The notes: generated from the sequence alone by a model not told the origin. A stretch of DNA of 64,000 nucleotides from Chitinophagales bacterium (GCA_020636475.1 JACJXU010000004.1:131961-195960), one strand, 5' to 3'; shown: positions 34,440-44,626, counted from the first letter of the stretch. Made by a program: numbers and translations.

Positions 34440-37400
34440 ATGAAAAATTGTTTTTCAATATTTATTTTCCTTTTTGTTGTTGGCAATTCCCTTTGGGCGC
34501 AAGAAGCAGCAAATAGTTGGATTGATTACAACCAGACATATTATAAATTTTATGTAGAGGCTGATGGTGTATATCGTATTCCTTACAGTGCTTTAGTTGC
34601 GGCGGGCTTGCCTTTGGAAAGCAGTGGCTTTGCCTTGTACAACAAAGGGCGCGAAATTCCTATTTACATAAGCACCAACGGCACTTTAGGCAACAACGAT
34701 TACATCGAATTTGTGGGAAAAGCGAATGACGGCGAATTTGATACCCAACTTTTTCAGCAAAACAGCTGGCAACTTGCCGTAGAAAGAAGCCTTTTTACTT
34801 CCAAAGCAGCTTATTTTTTGGCTTGGGACAATAGTGCCGCCCATCAACGCTACACCACTTTGACAAACAACCTGAACAATCCGCCTGAAGCCGATGCTTT
34901 TTATTATTACACCAATAAAAATTTCTTCGCTACCGCGCACTTTGCCGGAGAGCCTTTTAGCAATCTTTCGGGCGTGAACAACAATTATGCTGACTTTGGT
35001 AAAGGCGAAGGCTGGGTAGGTGCCGTAGCTTCCGAAAGTACGCCCCAGTCTTATACTGTTTCGTTACCCAATATTTACAACAACAACGGGCAAGTTGCTA
35101 TAGAAATGAAAATAGTAGGACGCTCCAACGAAGCTGTAGTGCTAAACGACCACCATATCCAAGTTTTGTGGAACAACCAAGTAATCGTGGACGATATTTA
35201 CGAAGGTTATAGTATTCAAAAGTACAATATCAATCTTCCATTGGGCGATTTGAACGCAACGAATACACTTACGCTAAAAAGTTTGGGCGTAGATGATGTA
35301 GAAGTAGATAGGTCTTCTATGGCATATTTTTTTATTAACTATCCGCGCAATTTCGATTTTAATAATCAAAAAGTATTCTGGTTTGAGCTTTTAGATAATA
35401 AAGACCACTACTTAGAAATTCAGAACTTCGATGGCGGCGCATCGCCCGTTTTGTACGATTATCAAAATGGTGTACGTATGGTAGCTTCACAGAACAATAA
35501 TTCGTATAAGATTTTATTGCCGGAATTTAATACCAGTTCCAGCAGTAACAAAACTTTGGTGCTAAGCAATAACACACCTGATGATGTGAATGGTGTGAAA
35601 TTAATTAGTGATTTAGAAGCAAAAAACTTCGTTGATTACAGCAATCCGGCTCTTTCGGCAAATTATATTATCCTCACCGCAAACAAATTGCGCGAAGGCG
35701 ATACTGACCAAATACAACGCTACGAAGACTACCGCAAATCGGCAGCAGGCGGCAATTACAAAGTGCTAACGGTAGATATGCAAGAACTGTACGACCAATT
35801 TAGTTGGGGAATTTTGCAACATCCTTTATCTATTCGCAATTTTGTAAATGCTGTTATCAATAATCACAACCTTGGGCTGTGGGCAGATACGCCGGAATAT
35901 TTATTTCTCTTGGGTCGTTCTATTCGCTATAATAAAACTACAATTCCGGAATATTGGAATCTAAACTACGTACCAACTTACGGCGAATCCGGTTCCGATG
36001 TAATGCTTACTACCGCGAATATTTTTACTTACCGAAACCAATTAGCCGTAGGCAGAGTAAGTGCTACAACGCCTGATGATGTAAAAAATTACTTGGATAA
36101 AGTAATAGAATATGAGTCTTTTTTGGCGAATCCGCAGCCGTGCGACAAAGAAACAGTAGGCTGGAGCAAAAATATAATTCATATTGCCGGAGGAAAAAAC
36201 GCTACCGAAGCCGGAAATTACACGCTTTCGCTTAACGACTACAAAGAAATTGTAGAAGATACCCTTTGGGGTGCGCGCGTACTTTCCACTTTTTCAAAAG
36301 GGCAGGGTGGTGTTATTGCTGCGCCGCAACAATTTGCCGATTATATGAATGAAGGACTTTCGCTCATTACTTATATCGGTCACTCGGGCGGCTCTTTGTG
36401 GGAATTTGATATTCGCGAGCCCGACTCGTATGAAAACAAAGGGAAATATCCGTTCATTTTTTCCAATTCTTGTTTTGTGGGCGATTTGCACTCTACTGCC
36501 GATGACATAATGTCCAAACGCTATACATTAGCACAAGAGCGTGGCTCTATCGCTTTCTTGGCTACGGTGGGTTTTGGATTTCCTTTTTACTTAGACATTT
36601 ATGCTACGCAGCTTCATATTAATATGAGCCAAAAAATGTATGGACAATCTATTGGCAAAATGCTGCAACAGACTATTTTCGATATTTATAAAAATCCAAG
36701 CGAAAGTTTTTATGATGGTGTAAAACTTACTTGTCAGGAATTTACGCTTTCCGGCGACCCCGCCATTCGATTGTTGCAATGGGACAAGCCCGAATATACT
36801 GTTGAGCCGGAAGATATTAACTTTTTCCCTTCAGTGCTTACTACTGCCATAGATTCTTTTGACCTACAAGTGGTGGTAAATAATTTGGGAAAAGCGGTTG
36901 CCGATTCTTTCAATTTGAGCGTTACACGTACACTTCCCAATGGCGAATTCACAACTTTTACCAATCGCTATCCGGGCATAAAATACAGCGATACACTTGT
37001 ATTTCGCTTGCCTGTATTGTCCGTAGAAGCTTTGGGAAATAATACTTTTTCGGTAAATATTGCAACCGATGCCAGTATTTCCGAATACTGCACCGACAAT
37101 AATACTGCTACTTCAGAAGCCTATATTTTGCCAAGTTATGCTTCTCCCATTTACCCTTGCAATTATTCTATTATAAATAAACAAGACATTGCCCTTACAG
37201 CACTTACGGCGCAGGCGATATTGGAAGAAACCAATTATTATCGCATGGAATTGGATACAACGCCTTCATTTAACAGCAATATTTTGCAAGCTACCGAACT
37301 GGCAAACAATGGCGGCGTTTTGTCGTGGCAACCCAATGTTGCATTTATTCCCGAAATAGTGTATTACTGGCGCGTTAGTGCTGTTCCCGAAGCCGGAGCT

Positions 37401-39536
37401 TCGTACAATTGGATAAGTAGTTCGTTTATTTATATCCCTAGCCAACCCGAAGGCTGGAATCAATCGCATTACGGGCAGTTTCAAAACGATAGCTACGAAA
37501 ACATGTACCTTGCCAACAATGCTACCCACGAGTTTGAATTCGACAAAAGCCTCAATACTTTGAAAGGTTCTGTAAATGCCAATAGCTATGCCACTTACCT
37601 CAACGATACGCAGTTTTCGAGCGGAACTTGTCTGGGTGGTGCCTGTAATGGCGGAGTTGTTTTTGCGGTGTTTAAAAACAGCACACCTTTGGAAATTGTA
37701 ACTTCTCCATTAGACCCGGCCACGGCATCTTTGCAAGGTTGCGAAAGAAAAGGTCTTTTGGGAAATGTGCAGTGCGGCGGTGCAAATTTGTTTGAATTTA
37801 GTACCATAGATGCCGATGCTTATAGCAAAATTGCTGCGTTCTTGGATTGGATTCCCAACGGGTACTTTGTGTTGGGCTACAGTGTGGGGAATCACCGATT
37901 ACAACAAGGCGCAGCCCCTACTGCCGATTTGGAGCAAGTATATAATCGCTTGGAAAATATGGGCATCAATCTTATTTCCAGCGTTTCAGCCAGTTCTCCT
38001 TTTATGTTTTTTACCCAAAAAAATGTGGTAAATTATCCGGTAGTGTGGCAACAAACTACACAAAGCAGCGAATTTATAGAATACGATATAGAAGTATATA
38101 GCAACCAAAGTTCCGGTAATGTAATTAGTACACTCATCGGTCCATCATCAAAGTGGCGTAGCTTGCAATGGAACAGCAGTTCGGTAGATGCAGATACTTC
38201 GTTGGAAACAGCCAATGTAAATGTTTTTGGCGTGGGAAATAATGGAAATGAAACCTTTTTATTTAACACCAATAATATTAAAAACTGGGATTTGAGTTTT
38301 GTAAATGCGCAGAACTATCCTTTTCTAAAACTAAAATTGGCTACCGAAGACAATCATTTTCTTACGCCTACACAGTTGCAATATTGGCGTGTATATCACG
38401 ACAAAGTTCCCGAATGGGTTTTCGACCACAGTCGCCACTTTGTTTTTGATGATACTTTGTATGTAGGACAAGCAGCAAACATTGAAATAGCCGTTGGCAA
38501 TATTTCCGATACTGCTTCGCCCGACAGTATTCCCTATACTTTGCGAATTTATAATTCCGGCAATCAGTTAATTACCGAAAAAAATCAAAAACTGCTGCCG
38601 CTCAAAGCGCACGCTTACACCAATTTGGCAAATAGTTTTGAAACGCCGAGCCAGTCAGGTGAATATTCGTTGCAAATAGAACTGAATCCTAATGGCACGC
38701 GTCCGGAAAAAATTCTTTACAACAACTTATTACAGCTACCTTTCTATGTTTTGGGCGATAAAGGAAATCCTTTGTTGGACGTAACTTTCGATGGGCAGCA
38801 TATTTTAGATGGCGATATTGTTTCGGCGAAACCAAATATTGATGTCGGCATTTTCGATGAAAATCTTTTATTGGCACTAAACGATACTTCCATTGCGCGC
38901 ATTTATCTTGCCGACCCCAACGAAGTAGAACAACGCATTTATTTCAGCGATTCGCGGCTGAGTTTTTCGCCCGCCAACCCGTCTGCACAAGATAAAAACG
39001 AAGCGCATATCTTTTTCACGCCAACACTTTTAGCCGATGGCACGTATCGTTTGCGTGTAGAAGCCAGCGATATAAGCGGCAACAAGGTGTCGGATATAGA
39101 CTTTGCCATTAGGTTTGTGGTAATAAATAAGCCAATGATTTCTAATGTGCTGAATTATCCCAATCCGTTTACCACTTCCACCAAATTTGTATTTACCCTT
39201 ACAGGCAGCGAAGTTCCCGACAAACTGCTTATTCAAATCATGACCGTTTCGGGGCGTGTAGTTCGCGAAATAAGTAGTGCCGAGTTGGGCAATTTGCACA
39301 TTGGGCGCAATATTACCGACTACGCTTGGGACGGCAAAGATGCTTTCGGAAACGAATTGGCAAATGGTGTGTATTTTTATCGGGTTATTGCCCGCGATGC
39401 TTTGGGACAAAGTTTAGAACTATTTACCCACAAAGCCAATGCACTTAATCCGTTTGAGTATAATATTTCCGCTACCGACAAAATGGACGCGATGTTTGGT
39501 AAATATGGCATTGGAAAAATGTACAAGTTGCGGTAG
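34440..39536 (+). CDS. PorU2-like T9SS sortase (peptidase C25 family)
   Basis: 1698 residues, longer than PorU (about 1100-1200) and of the size of the PorU2 type. The signal peptide (SIFIFLFVVGNSLWAQ) is followed by N-terminal beta-domains (about 20-390), the C25 gingipain-like peptidase domain (about 395-765) with catalytic His648 (TYIGHSGG) and Cys678 (SNSCFVGDL), a GDPAIRL block, several Ig-like domains, and a C-terminal FlgD-type Ig domain (about 1570-1660; NYPNPFTTSTKF, WDGKDAFGNELANGVYFY). The sortase removes the C-terminal signal of T9SS cargo and attaches it to the cell surface. It sits in one transcript with the PorV-family gene. Cargo proteins with such signals are encoded at 7740-12413 and 53316-57971. 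Confidence 0.88.
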   Translation: MKNCFSIFIFLFVVGNSLWAQEAANSWIDYNQTYYKFYVEADGVYRIPYSALVAAGLPLESSGFALYNKGREIPIYISTNGTLGNNDYIEFVGKANDGEFDTQLFQQNSWQLAVERSLFTSKAAYFLAWDNSAAHQRYTTLTNNLNNPPEADAFYYYTNKNFFATAHFAGEPFSNLSGVNNNYADFGKGEGWVGAVASESTPQSYTVSLPNIYNNNGQVAIEMKIVGRSNEAVVLNDHHIQVLWNNQVIVDDIYEGYSIQKYNINLPLGDLNATNTLTLKSLGVDDVEVDRSSMAYFFINYPRNFDFNNQKVFWFELLDNKDHYLEIQNFDGGASPVLYDYQNGVRMVASQNNNSYKILLPEFNTSSSSNKTLVLSNNTPDDVNGVKLISDLEAKNFVDYSNPALSANYIILTANKLREGDTDQIQRYEDYRKSAAGGNYKVLTVDMQELYDQFSWGILQHPLSIRNFVNAVINNHNLGLWADTPEYLFLLGRSIRYNKTTIPEYWNLNYVPTYGESGSDVMLTTANIFTYRNQLAVGRVSATTPDDVKNYLDKVIEYESFLANPQPCDKETVGWSKNIIHIAGGKNATEAGNYTLSLNDYKEIVEDTLWGARVLSTFSKGQGGVIAAPQQFADYMNEGLSLITYIGHSGGSLWEFDIREPDSYENKGKYPFIFSNSCFVGDLHSTADDIMSKRYTLAQERGSIAFLATVGFGFPFYLDIYATQLHINMSQKMYGQSIGKMLQQTIFDIYKNPSESFYDGVKLTCQEFTLSGDPAIRLLQWDKPEYTVEPEDINFFPSVLTTAIDSFDLQVVVNNLGKAVADSFNLSVTRTLPNGEFTTFTNRYPGIKYSDTLVFRLPVLSVEALGNNTFSVNIATDASISEYCTDNNTATSEAYILPSYASPIYPCNYSIINKQDIALTALTAQAILEETNYYRMELDTTPSFNSNILQATELANNGGVLSWQPNVAFIPEIVYYWRVSAVPEAGASYNWISSSFIYIPSQPEGWNQSHYGQFQNDSYENMYLANNATHEFEFDKSLNTLKGSVNANSYATYLNDTQFSSGTCLGGACNGGVVFAVFKNSTPLEIVTSPLDPATASLQGCERKGLLGNVQCGGANLFEFSTIDADAYSKIAAFLDWIPNGYFVLGYSVGNHRLQQGAAPTADLEQVYNRLENMGINLISSVSASSPFMFFTQKNVVNYPVVWQQTTQSSEFIEYDIEVYSNQSSGNVISTLIGPSSKWRSLQWNSSSVDADTSLETANVNVFGVGNNGNETFLFNTNNIKNWDLSFVNAQNYPFLKLKLATEDNHFLTPTQLQYWRVYHDKVPEWVFDHSRHFVFDDTLYVGQAANIEIAVGNISDTASPDSIPYTLRIYNSGNQLITEKNQKLLPLKAHAYTNLANSFETPSQSGEYSLQIELNPNGTRPEKILYNNLLQLPFYVLGDKGNPLLDVTFDGQHILDGDIVSAKPNIDVGIFDENLLLALNDTSIARIYLADPNEVEQRIYFSDSRLSFSPANPSAQDKNEAHIFFTPTLLADGTYRLRVEASDISGNKVSDIDFAIRFVVINKPMISNVLNYPNPFTTSTKFVFTLTGSEVPDKLLIQIMTVSGRVVREISSAELGNLHIGRNITDYAWDGKDAFGNELANGVYFYRVIARDALGQSLELFTHKANALNPFEYNISATDKMDAMFGKYGIGKMYKLR

Positions 39537-39629
39537 TATTTCCTACTTGTGTGAAATGCTAAAAGACACCCAATTTCAAAAAATCAACGCATAAATTTGT
39601 ACCTTTAACAAAATAATATTTCGTAGCGA

Positions 39630-40721
39630 ATGGACATTGTTGGCAAAATAACAGGTATAAAATATCAAGTGCTACTTAAAGAGGATTTGAAAGAAATTAA
39701 AATCAAAAATTTTGATATTAACCAAATGCCTTCGTCTTGTTTGCTAACGAGCAATAAACATACATTTGCCATTTCAAAATGGGTTTCGCCAAAAAGAACA
39801 CGCTCTTATCCGTTTGAGCGAGTGTATAACACTTTACACATTTCAAAGAAAATTACGGTAATTCCTGTCGTGAAAGACGAAGGAGTAAGAGGCGATAGAG
39901 ATTTTATACAATGGGACACTGTTTCGTTGATGTCTTTGTTAGATGTTTTTGTAATTTTTGCATACTACGATAATGCTGAAAAAGCAGACAATAAAATAAC
40001 CAACCAAGAATTTAACAACAAATACATATTGTCTAAAATAAAAGAAATTGAACAATATCATAGTTCTGCTTTACATTGGAATTTGAACGAATTGAATACT
40101 AATCTACACAAAATTATAGACAAAGTAAAATCTTCATACTTAATCATTGAACAAACTACAAAGGTGAAACTACATAACCCAAATGGTTTAGACAATTTTA
40201 AAGAAAAAATTGGTAGAGATGTTTCACTTTTTATGGCTTTTTCAAGGGATAAAGCACAAAAAGCACAATCCAGAGAGTTTGTTACACAACAACGAAAAGA
40301 GAGTTTATCAACACTTTCAAAAACAAAAGTTACTATAACCAATTATTTAGGGGGACAGTATTTTTTGACCGTTGATGAAATAAAAATCACACCAATCAAA
40401 GTAAGTTTAATTGAAGGAAAACATAGTAAAAATGCTTTATTGCCAAGCAAAGGCGACATTAAAGATGGACTTTTGAAATTGATTTTGTATAGCAATCTTT
40501 CGGAAGTTACTGCCAATGGAAAGAAAACAAAAAGTGAAGCAGTACTTAATTTAACTTCTTCAAAACTCAAAGGTGCAATTACTTCTTCAAGTACAAAAAA
40601 AGATATTGCAAACTTCTTTACCGAAAATAATTTTTCAACCCAACAAATAAAATTAGTTGAAACCATTTTTGCGGAAGCCGAACAAAACAATTTTATCATT
40701 CAAATACGGTTTTCAAAATGA
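39630..40721 (+). CDS. unrecognised protein coupled to a Dam-type methyltransferase; candidate restriction enzyme
   Basis: 363 residues. I cannot name the family. No signal peptide or membrane segment. A conserved-looking block VKDEGVRGDRDFIQWDTVSLMSLL (about 86-109, quoted in parts: VKDEGVRGD, RDFIQWDTVS) contains several acidic residues; the remainder is Lys-rich with coiled-coil potential (140-200). No clear PD-(D/E)xK or HNH motif. It overlaps the methyltransferase by four bases (ATGA, 40718-40721), so the two proteins are made together, the usual arrangement for a type II R-M pair with the nuclease gene first. Nuclease activity is inference from context. Confidence 0.6.
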   Translation: MDIVGKITGIKYQVLLKEDLKEIKIKNFDINQMPSSCLLTSNKHTFAISKWVSPKRTRSYPFERVYNTLHISKKITVIPVVKDEGVRGDRDFIQWDTVSLMSLLDVFVIFAYYDNAEKADNKITNQEFNNKYILSKIKEIEQYHSSALHWNLNELNTNLHKIIDKVKSSYLIIEQTTKVKLHNPNGLDNFKEKIGRDVSLFMAFSRDKAQKAQSREFVTQQRKESLSTLSKTKVTITNYLGGQYFLTVDEIKITPIKVSLIEGKHSKNALLPSKGDIKDGLLKLILYSNLSEVTANGKKTKSEAVLNLTSSKLKGAITSSSTKKDIANFFTENNFSTQQIKLVETIFAEAEQNNFIIQIRFSK

Positions 40722-41572
40722 TAAAAAGTCCATTAAGATACCCGGGCGGAAAAAGCAGATCTGTCAAATTGATTGCTACTATCATTCCTGAATTTGAGGA
40801 ATTTAGAGAGCCATTTTTAGGAGGCGGTTCAATATTTATTTATACAAAACAACGTTTTCCAAATAAAACATTTTGGGTTAACGACCTTTATTACGAACTC
40901 TACAAGTTTTGGGAAATGACCCAAAAAGATGTTGATGCACTTATTGAGAAAATTTATGAATGGCGTAATCAATTTTCGGTTGGAAAAGAATTGCATAAAT
41001 TTCTAAATGAAAATTTGGCTTCATTCAACGATTTAGAAAGAGGGGCGGCATTTTTTATTTACAATCGCATTACCTTTTCAGGTACAAGTTTAAGCGGTGG
41101 ATTTAGTGAAGCTGCATTTACTGGTCGTTTTACAGAAAGTAGTATTCAGCGACTAAACCAATTTGCCAAAATAATTAATGGTTCAAAAATTACAAATCTG
41201 GATTATGAAGAATTAGTTAAAAAAGACGGAGAAAAAGTTTTTATTTTTTTGGACCCACCTTATTATTCTGCTACAAAATCAGCATTGTATGGTAAAAATG
41301 GAAATATGCACAAATCGTTTGACCACGTAAAGTTTGCAGACAATATGAAGAACTGTAAGCATAAATGGCTCATAACTTATGACGACAGCGAATATATCAG
41401 AGAGTTATTTTCTTTTGCAAACATTATCCCTTGGGAATTGATGTATGGAATGCGAAATGTAACAGCAGGTGCAGACCAAAAAGGAAAAGAATTGTTTATT
41501 TCAAATTATTTAGAAGTTCTGCCAGAACAGCAACAACTGACATTATTTGAACCAACAGAAAAATATGGATAA
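40718..41572 (+). CDS. Dam-type (class alpha) adenine-N6 DNA methyltransferase
   Basis: 284 residues, D12 class. The SAM-binding block REPFLGGGSIFIY (about 29-41) and N-terminal LRYPGGKSR are those of Dam/DpnM. Motif IV is FLDPPYYS (about 178-185), holding the catalytic DPPY. The middle, with YNRITFSGTSLSGGFSEAAF, is also typical of the family. It should methylate adenine N6; the exact site is not predictable. The start overlaps the end of the unknown upstream gene. Lower GC than the chromosome, consistent with import. Confidence 0.92.
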   Translation: MIKSPLRYPGGKSRSVKLIATIIPEFEEFREPFLGGGSIFIYTKQRFPNKTFWVNDLYYELYKFWEMTQKDVDALIEKIYEWRNQFSVGKELHKFLNENLASFNDLERGAAFFIYNRITFSGTSLSGGFSEAAFTGRFTESSIQRLNQFAKIINGSKITNLDYEELVKKDGEKVFIFLDPPYYSATKSALYGKNGNMHKSFDHVKFADNMKNCKHKWLITYDDSEYIRELFSFANIIPWELMYGMRNVTAGADQKGKELFISNYLEVLPEQQQLTLFEPTEKYG

Positions 41573-41587
41573 CAAAAAAAGCACTGC

Positions 41588-41676
41588 ATATAACGAGAAC
41601 AAACATTTGGCAAAATGGTGCCGGAAGTGTATAAATTTAACGCTAATGTATTTCAAATGCCCTGCCTTCTCGTCAA
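41588..41676. repeat. palindromic element behind the Dam-type methyltransferase
   Basis: Arms ACGAGAA (41593-41599) with TTCTCGT (41667-41673) and CATTTG (41604-41609) with CAAATG (41654-41659) are nested inverted repeats around about 44 bases. It begins 16-21 bases after the methyltransferase stop codon. TATAACGAGAA at its left edge resembles the GATAAC edge of the element at 32958. Confidence 0.5.
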
Positions 41677-41731
41677 TATATAGTCCGCTATATTATATTA
41701 TAGTGTTTTTCAATAAACAAAAGCAAATTAC

Positions 41732-44266
41732 ATGTACAAGCATAAACCGAAACAGTTTTTACAACAACTTACCGTTGTTTTTCTAACATTTGTATTTTAT
41801 ACTACAACTGCTTTTGCCCAAACAGGAACCATTTCGGGTCATATTTTTGACGAAAATGGCACTCCCTTAGAGGCTGTGCAAATAATTGATAGTATTCAGC
41901 AAAAAGTAAGTATTTCCGATGCGCGCGGATTTTATTCTTTAGAAATTCCTGCCAACATCGAAACCACTATTTTGTACAAATACGTTGGCTACGAAACCCA
42001 AAAAAAAGAGTTTTTACTTAAAAAAGGAGAAAAAACAAAACAAGATATTCAATTAGCCGCAGGCGTTACCCTTATTCCCGAACTCGAAATAAAAGGCAAC
42101 AGACTCAATACGGGCAATATGGTAAAAATTGACCCAAAACTGTTGTCCAAATTGCCCAACCCTTCCGGCAATATCGAAAAAATATTGGTTATTACCCAAC
42201 CCGGCGTTTTTAGCAACAATGAACTAAGTGCCCAGTATTCGGTAAGGGGCGGTAGTTTTGATGAAAACCTTATTTATGTAAACGATTTTGAAATAACCCG
42301 TCCCTTTTTGGTGCGTTCCGGTCAGCAGGAAGGACTGAGTTTCATCAATCCTGATATGATTGGTGCTTTGTCGTTTTCTTCGGGCGGCTTTGAAGCGAAA
42401 TACGGCGACAAAATGGCTTCGGTTTTAGATGTTACCTACAAAGTTCCGCAAAAACGCGCCGGTTCTGTTTCGGTGGGACTACTTGGTTTTTCGGCACATC
42501 TCGAAGGTGCACGCGCCGACACCAGCACTACTTTTATAGTAGGTGTACGCCAAAAATCAAATCGTTATTTGTTAGATGCGCTTCCTACACAAGGAAATTA
42601 TCAACCTGTTTTCTGGGATTTTCAGACTTTTGTAACGCACCGCCTTAACAAACAGTGGCAATTACAAGGAATTGGCAACCTCGCCATCAATAAATATCGT
42701 TTTTTGCCCGACAAAGTGGAAATAGCTTTCGGAACTGTTACCGATGCCAAACAACTTCGCATCGCATTTGACGGACAAGAAGAAGACCGTTATCTTTCGG
42801 GTATGGGCGGTATTTCGGCTATTTACGCCGCACCCAACAACAAATTGGTGCTAAAATTTTTAAGCAGTTACTACCGCGCGCGCGAAAATGAAAACTTTGA
42901 CCTGATTGGCAGTTATTATATTGGCGAAATAGAAAATGATTTGGGCAAAGAAGAATTTGGCGATGTAGTGAGTGAATTTGGCGTAGGAACTTACCACGAT
43001 TTTGCCCGCAATGAGTTGAATGCCAATATTGCCCAAATAGGACACAGAGGCTGGTACAACTACAACAATCATTTGTTTTCGTGGGGATTCAATATACAAA
43101 ACGAGCGCATTGACGACAAGCTAAACGAATGGCAACGCGTGGATTCGGCAGGCTACAACTTACCTTTTTCGGAATCTACTATTACGCTGAAAAAAGTGCT
43201 TAAAGCCAAAGCCGATTTGAACAGCATGCGCTATACTGCATTTGTGCAAGATGGTTGGGAAATAAGCAAGCGCGCCTACTTTACCAGTGGTTTGCGTTTT
43301 CATTACTGGGACCTGAACCAAGACTTTTTTGTGAGTCCGCGTTTTCAGTTTGCTTACAAAGTAAATGAGCGCATTTCGCCACAAGACAAGGGTTTAGATT
43401 TGCGTTTTTCGGCAGGTTTGTATTATCAGTCGCCATTTTTTAGAGAAATGCGCAACCCGCAAGGTGAATTGAACACACAACTTCGCGCACAAAAATCGGC
43501 GCATTTTGTATTGGGTAGCGATTACGAATTTTTGGCATGGGGAAGTCCTTTTAAGTTTACTACCGAAATTTATTACAAATATTTCTGGGACGTAGTAACG
43601 TACGATTTGGATAATGTACTTATTCGCTACGCGGGCGAAAATAACGCCAAAGCATACGCCACAGGTATAGATTTTCGCCTGAATGGAGAATTTGTGCCGG
43701 GAGCAGAATCTTGGGTGAGTTTTTCTTTGCTTAAAACCGAAGAAAATTTGAACAATGATTTTTATTACCGCTATTTTAATGAGGCAGGGGAGGAAGTTTT
43801 TGTAAATTACAACTCGCCGGACGAATTTGCCGATACTACTTTGGTAAACATTGGTTACGTGCCGCGTCCAACCGACCAGCGATTTAGTTTCAGCATCTTT
43901 TTCCAAGATTATTTGCCCAACAACGAAAACTTTAAAGTAAATCTAAGCCTTTTAGTGGGTGGTCCGTTGCCGCAAAGTCCTCCGAATGCAGCACGTTATC
44001 GCAATGCTTTTCGCACGCCCATTTACGCGCGGACAGATATTGGCTTTTCGGTGATGCTTTTCGAGCGTGGCAAGCGCGAACTTCGGGAACAGAGTTTGCT
44101 GCACAATATTTCCTCTACTTGGTTAGACCTCGAAGTTTTTAATCTTTTGGGAAATCCCAATACTATTTCGTATAGTTGGGTAGATGATTATCAAGGAAGA
44201 ATTTTTGCTGTACCTAATCGCCTTACGGCAAGAAGAATTAATCTAAAATTAAGGGTGAATTTTTAA
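41732..44266 (+). CDS. TonB-dependent receptor with carboxypeptidase-regulatory-like domain
   Basis: 844 residues. Signal peptide (VVFLTFVFYTTTAFAQ) with cleavage before TGTIS, then a carboxypeptidase D regulatory-like domain (about 33-110; GTISGHIFDENGTPLEAVQI, YKYVGYETQKKEF), a plug domain (about 125-245; QYSVRGGSFDENLIYVNDFEI, GALSFSSGGFEAKYGDK) and a beta-barrel to the C-terminal Phe. At 844 residues it is not a SusC-type receptor, and no SusD lipoprotein is next to it. It imports an unknown ligand (siderophore, peptide or sugar) across the outer membrane with TonB energy. Confidence 0.9.
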   Translation: MYKHKPKQFLQQLTVVFLTFVFYTTTAFAQTGTISGHIFDENGTPLEAVQIIDSIQQKVSISDARGFYSLEIPANIETTILYKYVGYETQKKEFLLKKGEKTKQDIQLAAGVTLIPELEIKGNRLNTGNMVKIDPKLLSKLPNPSGNIEKILVITQPGVFSNNELSAQYSVRGGSFDENLIYVNDFEITRPFLVRSGQQEGLSFINPDMIGALSFSSGGFEAKYGDKMASVLDVTYKVPQKRAGSVSVGLLGFSAHLEGARADTSTTFIVGVRQKSNRYLLDALPTQGNYQPVFWDFQTFVTHRLNKQWQLQGIGNLAINKYRFLPDKVEIAFGTVTDAKQLRIAFDGQEEDRYLSGMGGISAIYAAPNNKLVLKFLSSYYRARENENFDLIGSYYIGEIENDLGKEEFGDVVSEFGVGTYHDFARNELNANIAQIGHRGWYNYNNHLFSWGFNIQNERIDDKLNEWQRVDSAGYNLPFSESTITLKKVLKAKADLNSMRYTAFVQDGWEISKRAYFTSGLRFHYWDLNQDFFVSPRFQFAYKVNERISPQDKGLDLRFSAGLYYQSPFFREMRNPQGELNTQLRAQKSAHFVLGSDYEFLAWGSPFKFTTEIYYKYFWDVVTYDLDNVLIRYAGENNAKAYATGIDFRLNGEFVPGAESWVSFSLLKTEENLNNDFYYRYFNEAGEEVFVNYNSPDEFADTTLVNIGYVPRPTDQRFSFSIFFQDYLPNNENFKVNLSLLVGGPLPQSPPNAARYRNAFRTPIYARTDIGFSVMLFERGKRELREQSLLHNISSTWLDLEVFNLLGNPNTISYSWVDDYQGRIFAVPNRLTARRINLKLRVNF

Positions 44267-44626
44267 AATTATACCAAAATCGAAATAACAAAACTCACCA
44301 CAGAACAGCCTACTAATACCAAAATAGTATGAAAGTTGCGTATTGGTTTAGGTATTATTAAGGGTAAGTATCTGCTCCGAAACTTTGGGAGCAAAACTAT
44401 GCTTGGGGACTTCTTCATTTTCTTTGCTTGTCCAAAGAAAACGAAGCAAAAGAAACGACACTTTTTTCAAGGTATTTTTGCCCTTGCAGGGCAAAACCGC
44501 AGTTCTTTGGCTAAATTTTTTCCAAGGCTTCAAAAATTTTTAACGCCAAAAAACTGCTATACGGCGAAAAAAGATTTTACCCTTCTTTAATATGCAATAG
44601 CTATTCGATTTTAGTATAATTTTGGC
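44267..44626. repeat. intergenic region with dispersed-repeat-like sequence
   Basis: 360 bases between the TonB receptor and plsC (convergent). It holds GCTCC-GAAACTTTG-GGAGC (44373-44391) as a hairpin and a stretch at about 44410-44530 (CTTTGCTTGTCCAAAGAAA, AGCAAAAGAAACGACAC, TTTTGCCCTTGCAGGGCAAA) that I recall as a frequently seen non-coding repeat giving spurious short ORFs in Bacteroidota genomes. The 84-codon frame at 44336 is one of these. No gene seen. Confidence 0.45.

Noticed and set aside
44336..44590. 84-codon frame between the TonB receptor and plsC
   Set aside because: Spurious type that arises from a repeat; Lys/Phe-rich with no domain.
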